Positions 48,188 through 51,352 of a DNA stretch of 51,352 bases are shown piece after piece. Source of the DNA: M55B144 sp964550615 (GTDB lineage: Bacteria; Bipolaricaulota; Bipolaricaulia; UBA7950; UBA9294); the NCBI GenBank assembly GCA_964550615.1, contig CAZKAB010000010.1:1-51352 (forward strand), given 5' to 3'. Positions within the stretch are counted from its first letter, which is position 1; the number at the start of each line of letters is the position of its first letter. The notes under the pieces are model-generated. The model saw only the letters and a program-made list of their open reading frames with translations. It did no database searches and was not told where the DNA came from. The position numbers were made by a program, and so were the translations under genes.

Positions 48188-49514
48188 CGAATCTCTCATC
48201 CCCGAAGACCGCCTTGGCGAGCGAGCTCGCATCTATGGAAAAGAGAAGGCGATCCTTGTCGCGCTGCAAACGCCGGGCAGCCGTGTCGACGATTCGTTGC
48301 GCGAATTGGAGGATCTCGCCTACACAGCTGGGATTCCATCCCTCCTCGAAGTAGTCCAGAACCGCACACGCCCCGACCCATCCTACTTCATCGGCAAAGG
48401 AAAGGCGTCCGAGGTGAAAGCGGCCGCACACGAGCTTGGTGCGGACGTTGTCATATTCGCCGATGAACTGTCCCCCGCACAGGCGAGGAACCTGGAAGAC
48501 AAGATCAAGACGAAAGTAATCGACCGCAGTCAGTTGATCATGGACATCTTTGCCCAGCGAGCGGCTACCAAGGAAGCGCGCATGCAGGTAGAATTGGCGC
48601 AGCTCCGCTACTTGCTCCCGCGACTGCGCGGATGGGGAACCTCTCTCACCCGTCTCGGCGGTGGAATCGGCACGCGCGGCCCGGGAGAGACACAACTGGA
48701 GATCGACCGATCGAAGATCAATCGCCGCATTCACGCGATCGAACGTAGACTCGCCAAGGCCAAGGCCGAACGGGCGTTGAAGAGCAAGCGGCGGCGGTCG
48801 GGCCCACTTCCCTGCATTGCCCTTGTCGGCTACACAAACAGCGGCAAATCAACACTGCTGAATCGTCTGTGCAAGGCGGATGTTCTTGTGGAAGACAAGC
48901 TTTTCGCCACCTTGACGACCATTGTCAGGCGAGGCGAGGTCGCGCCAGAGCAATGGGCGCTGTTCATCGACACCGTGGGATTCATCCGAAGCCTTCCACA
49001 TCACCTCGTCCCGGCGTTCGCCGCCACACTGGAAGTAGCACGCGATGCGGACTTGATTCTGCATGTCGTCGATGTGTCTCATCCCACATGCAATGAGGAC
49101 TATGCAAGCGTTGTTTCCACGCTCGACCATGAGGTCTTTCCCGATGACAGCTCCCGCCCACCGATCATCGATGTGTTGAACAAGGTGGATCTCGTCGAAC
49201 GAGAGAGCGTGGACACCGGACCGTTCCACAAACCGGTGTTCATCTCGGCACGCGAAGGAACGAACATGGATGGTCTGTACACCCGTGTGCAAGAGGCAAT
49301 CGCGCAAGGCAAAGATACCGTCTCCCTCCTCATCCCCTACCCTCTTACGCGAGAGCTGCATCTTCTGTCGCAACGGGAGCGAGTAACGGTTCTGTCGTAC
49401 AACAAAGACGGAGTCGAGATCGAGGCGAGTCTTTTGCAGCACGACTTACAGCGCCTGCTGCAATTGGGAGTAACAATCAGGAATCCTGCTTCCGCCCAGC
49501 AGGAACAGGCTTAA
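48171..49514 (+). CDS. hflX: GTPase HflX
   Basis: A 447-residue ribosome-splitting GTPase. The HflX N-terminal domain is seen in RPDPSYFIGKGKASEVKAAA and VIFADELSPAQARNLE, then the linker GGIGTRGPGETQLEIDRSKI and coiled coil, the G domain with GYTNSGKSTLLNRL (P-loop), DTVGFIRSLPHHLV (G3) and LNKVDLVE (G4). The start is TTG 48171 behind GGGGGAAGAA; the frame upstream (to 48123) is inside murA and carries no family match. The end overlaps the converging ricT gene by 38 nt. Confidence 0.95.
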   Translation: MNESRSESLIPEDRLGERARIYGKEKAILVALQTPGSRVDDSLRELEDLAYTAGIPSLLEVVQNRTRPDPSYFIGKGKASEVKAAAHELGADVVIFADELSPAQARNLEDKIKTKVIDRSQLIMDIFAQRAATKEARMQVELAQLRYLLPRLRGWGTSLTRLGGGIGTRGPGETQLEIDRSKINRRIHAIERRLAKAKAERALKSKRRRSGPLPCIALVGYTNSGKSTLLNRLCKADVLVEDKLFATLTTIVRRGEVAPEQWALFIDTVGFIRSLPHHLVPAFAATLEVARDADLILHVVDVSHPTCNEDYASVVSTLDHEVFPDDSSRPPIIDVLNKVDLVERESVDTGPFHKPVFISAREGTNMDGLYTRVQEAIAQGKDTVSLLIPYPLTRELHLLSQRERVTVLSYNKDGVEIEASLLQHDLQRLLQLGVTIRNPASAQQEQA

Positions 49515-50301
49515 CGTCTGCAAGCTCGACTTCGATGCGCTCGCGCGCACCAGTGAGAATCGTGACCGTACGGCGAAAAATGTTGTGGGCGATCACTTTT
49601 CCCCGCTTATCCTTATAGGAGACCCACATTCCCAACTTGGGCATGTTCGCAAGCTCGCATTTGTAAGCATCGTGTTCGTAGGCCAGACAGCACATCAACC
49701 GTCCGCAGATGCCGGTTATCCGCTCAGGAGGGACGAACAGCTCCTGATCGTAGGCAAACTCCATCGGCACCGGACTCGGCTCGCGCAAGAACTCGTGACA
49801 GCAAACAGCTCGTCCGCATCGCCCGATTCCCCCCTTGATCCGCGCTTCATCCCGTGCTCCCATCTGACGTAGCTCGATGCGAATTCCGTAGCGTCCCGCC
49901 AGGTCACGCAGGAGCATGCGGAAGTCAACTCGATGAGGAGCGGTGAAGTAGATGCGCAGATGCGCGCGATCGAGCGTGTACTCCGCCGCAACCAGGTGCA
50001 TCGGCAGATTGTGGCTGGCGACGATCTCTCGTATAGAGGAGAGAATGCGTTCCGCATCCGCTTGATTGTGGCCGAATGTCTCCATGTCCGCATCCGCCGC
50101 TGGGCGGACAATCTGATCAAGCTGCTTGCCTATCCCTTCGCCGGCGGCGAGCACGCTCAATACAACCCCAAGTTGAAGGCCGTTTTGATGATCGACCACG
50201 CAATGATCTCCGGGAGAAAATTCATCGCTCGCCGCATAGTAGTAGCCGCTGTCACGCTCCAGATTGAGGACACGCACCAGGAAGACCTTCTCTTCACTCA
50301 T
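49477..50301 (-). CDS. ricT: PSP1 domain protein RicT (YaaT)
   Basis: A 274-residue protein of the PSP1/YaaT family, part of the RicA-RicF-RicT complex that stimulates RNA maturation and sporulation or competence phosphorelays in Bacillus. The family's cysteine groups that hold Fe-S clusters are seen in GRCGRAVCCHEFLRE and GICGRLMCCLAYEHDAY. The start ATG 50301 follows GAGGTGCAGG; a longer frame to 50421 lies inside holB. The gene overlaps holB by 8 nt, which is the same order as holB-yaaT in Bacillus. RicA and RicF genes are not near. Confidence 0.95.
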   Translation of the reverse strand: MSEEKVFLVRVLNLERDSGYYYAASDEFSPGDHCVVDHQNGLQLGVVLSVLAAGEGIGKQLDQIVRPAADADMETFGHNQADAERILSSIREIVASHNLPMHLVAAEYTLDRAHLRIYFTAPHRVDFRMLLRDLAGRYGIRIELRQMGARDEARIKGGIGRCGRAVCCHEFLREPSPVPMEFAYDQELFVPPERITGICGRLMCCLAYEHDAYKCELANMPKLGMWVSYKDKRGKVIAHNIFRRTVTILTGARERIEVELADVKPVPAGRKQDS

Positions 50302-51313
50302 CCTGCACCTCGCAGACCGAAAGGAAGAGGGATAGAAACACCGCCTCCAATGGGGTATATCGCTCCACCGCTCGCTGCGCCCGTTCGATCCGCCGGCACA
50401 GCCATACGCCATCTTTCGCATTCATCCTAAGTGATGCAAGCGAGCCCGTCCCCTTAGCTTTCACATCAAGAGATTCACTCCTGCCTGTGAAAGATGCAAA
50501 GACCTTGGTGAGCAATGAAGAGAGCAACCGCTGGGCCGCATCGATACCCGCACGCGCGAGCGACCTTGCCCCCGTGACAGCGAGCTCGACGTCGCCGCCG
50601 ATCAGTCGAGAGAGCAGGCAGGTAACAGCCGCGTCGCGGGCAATTGAATCGCTCGCGATTGAATCGCCGCCGATCGCGAGCTTCAATAGCCCGTCAGCAG
50701 TCGCCTCGGAAACCGCGGCAGCGGCTTCTTTCATCCTACTCGCAAGTTCTACAGTGCCGCCTATGAACTCAGCCAGTTCGGCCTCGTTCTCCACGATATC
50801 GGCAATGTATGCCGCCTCGGTCGCCTCATAGCCCGCTTCGGCAAGCCGGGAGAGAATAGCATCGTTTCCCGTTGGCCGCATGCGAACGACGCGGCTGCGC
50901 GAAACGATCGTCGGCAACAGGTCGCCCGGATTCTCCACGAGGAAGATGAAGACCAACCCCCGCGGAGGCTCCTCCAGCACTTTCAATAGCGCATTCGCCG
51001 CTTCCGGAGTTAGGCCTTCCGCCTGCGGCACGAGGCACACCTTTTGTGAGGCTTGGGTCGGCGCGAACTGCGCCTGGTGAATGACCTCCCGCACCTGATC
51101 GATGCCGATCTTTACCTTACCTTTCGCGGGAGAGAGTTCAATCAGGTCCGGGTGCACGCCGCGGCGTACAAGATCCTCTTCCTGCGGTGACCGGCTCAAC
51201 AAAGCCGCCGCTCGCCGCCTTCCCTCGTCAGTGCGAGCGGTTCCGTGCGGCACAACGAACACGGAAGAGGCCACAGAAGGTATTACTTGTTCGTGCACAA
51301 CCGCAGATTGCAT
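50294..51313 (-). CDS. holB: DNA polymerase III delta-prime subunit
   Basis: A 339-residue clamp-loader protein of the replicative polymerase. Seen: KVKIGIDQVREVIHQAQF, KVCLVPQAEGLTPEAANALL and VLEEPPRGLVFIFLVENPG followed by LLPTIVSRSRVVRM (the sensor-1 region with the SRC-like motif). A Walker A is lacking, as in delta-prime, so it is not a tau/gamma subunit. The start is ATG 51313; the reading frame to the window edge (51352) includes the promoter. No ribosome site is seen; the -10 box lies 10 nt before the ATG. ricT follows with an 8-nt overlap. Confidence 0.9.
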   Translation of the reverse strand: MQSAVVHEQVIPSVASSVFVVPHGTARTDEGRRRAAALLSRSPQEEDLVRRGVHPDLIELSPAKGKVKIGIDQVREVIHQAQFAPTQASQKVCLVPQAEGLTPEAANALLKVLEEPPRGLVFIFLVENPGDLLPTIVSRSRVVRMRPTGNDAILSRLAEAGYEATEAAYIADIVENEAELAEFIGGTVELASRMKEAAAAVSEATADGLLKLAIGGDSIASDSIARDAAVTCLLSRLIGGDVELAVTGARSLARAGIDAAQRLLSSLLTKVFASFTGRSESLDVKAKGTGSLASLRMNAKDGVWLCRRIERAQRAVERYTPLEAVFLSLFLSVCEVQDE

Positions 51314-51323
51314 GATAAGAAAG

Positions 51324-51352
51324 AGAGTACCACAGGGACATTGCGGGTGCAA
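51324..51352 (-). promoter_or_regulatory. Promoter of holB, near-leaderless
   Basis: TTGCAC (51352-51347), 17 nt, TACTCT (51329-51324). The predicted start near 51317 leaves only 3-4 nt before the ATG at 51313. The hexamer lies at the right window edge. Confidence 0.5.

Noticed and set aside
1..51352. CRISPR arrays, insertion sequences, integrases, prophage or rRNA genes
   Set aside because: No regularly spaced direct repeats, transposase or integrase motifs, phage structural genes or rRNA sequence were seen on either strand.

Overview
The window reads as a chromosomal segment of a diderm, non-model bacterium with moderate-to-high GC and dense, largely housekeeping content. Two signals conflict in a useful way. 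An LPS-export permease (LptF/G type) is joined to an LptA/LptD-like outer-membrane protein, and WecB and an LolCDE-like operon are present; these point to an outer membrane. An Asp23-Asp23-AmaP-DUF2273-NusB cluster, YqhQ and RicT are typical of Firmicutes. Such mixtures occur in deep-branching diderm lineages; Bipolaricaulota (OP1/Acetothermia) is a plausible guess, but this is inference and no marker here proves it.

Layout. 1-10.5 kb is an accessory region: a truncated exported protein, a MarR regulator followed by an unusual drug-efflux MFS protein with a repeat-bearing tail, a YgjP-like metallopeptidase, a flavodoxin, a D-cysteine desulfhydrase/ACC deaminase relative and two more MFS transporters. 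A decayed DUF3857/3858-like gene follows at 10.6 kb. 11-15 kb is an ABC ATPase, two paralogous FtsX-type permeases and an LolA-like protein in one operon. 15-17.4 kb holds small genes: FmdB zinc ribbon, a proteasome-like Ntn hydrolase with Ser in the nucleophile position, an orphan PIN protein and a nitroreductase. 17.5-19.7 kb has a PC4-like protein, tRNA-Glu(CTC), rpsI, rpmE and yqhQ. On the minus strand, 24.2-19.7 kb carries efp, two asp23, amaP, DUF2273, nusB, wecB and a PHP phosphoesterase.

24.5-25.5 kb contains a 20-residue Lys/Ser-rich peptide gene behind a near-consensus promoter, then two overlapping LysW-like zinc-ribbon genes and a terminator. 25.5-28.5 kb has rlpA and a DUF2227 gene, and CIRCE-controlled groES-groEL. 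28.5-33 kb carries a patatin phospholipase, two exported proteins (lamin-tail, PKD), a CPA2 antiporter and a DUF5320 protein. 37.2-33.1 kb is the LptFG-LptD fusion plus folD. 37.2-42.5 kb is miaB, a PfkB sugar kinase, a CBS protein and a DinG helicase. 42.5-50 kb is GT2, rpiB, a Ca/Na antiporter, rho, a LysM-M23 peptidase, murA and hflX. The right end is ricT and holB on the minus strand, running out of the window's edge.

Regulation is unusually readable: many genes have sigma70-type promoters with exact 17-nt spacers. Four genes (rlpA, the DUF2227 gene, miaB, holB) have the -10 box so close to the ATG, without a Shine-Dalgarno sequence, that leaderless or near-leaderless mRNAs are predicted. 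The strongest candidates for something undescribed are the LptFG-LptD single-chain fusion, the MFS-coiled coil-repeat fusion, and the micro-peptide/LysW-like locus. No CRISPR array, insertion sequence, prophage or rRNA was seen.
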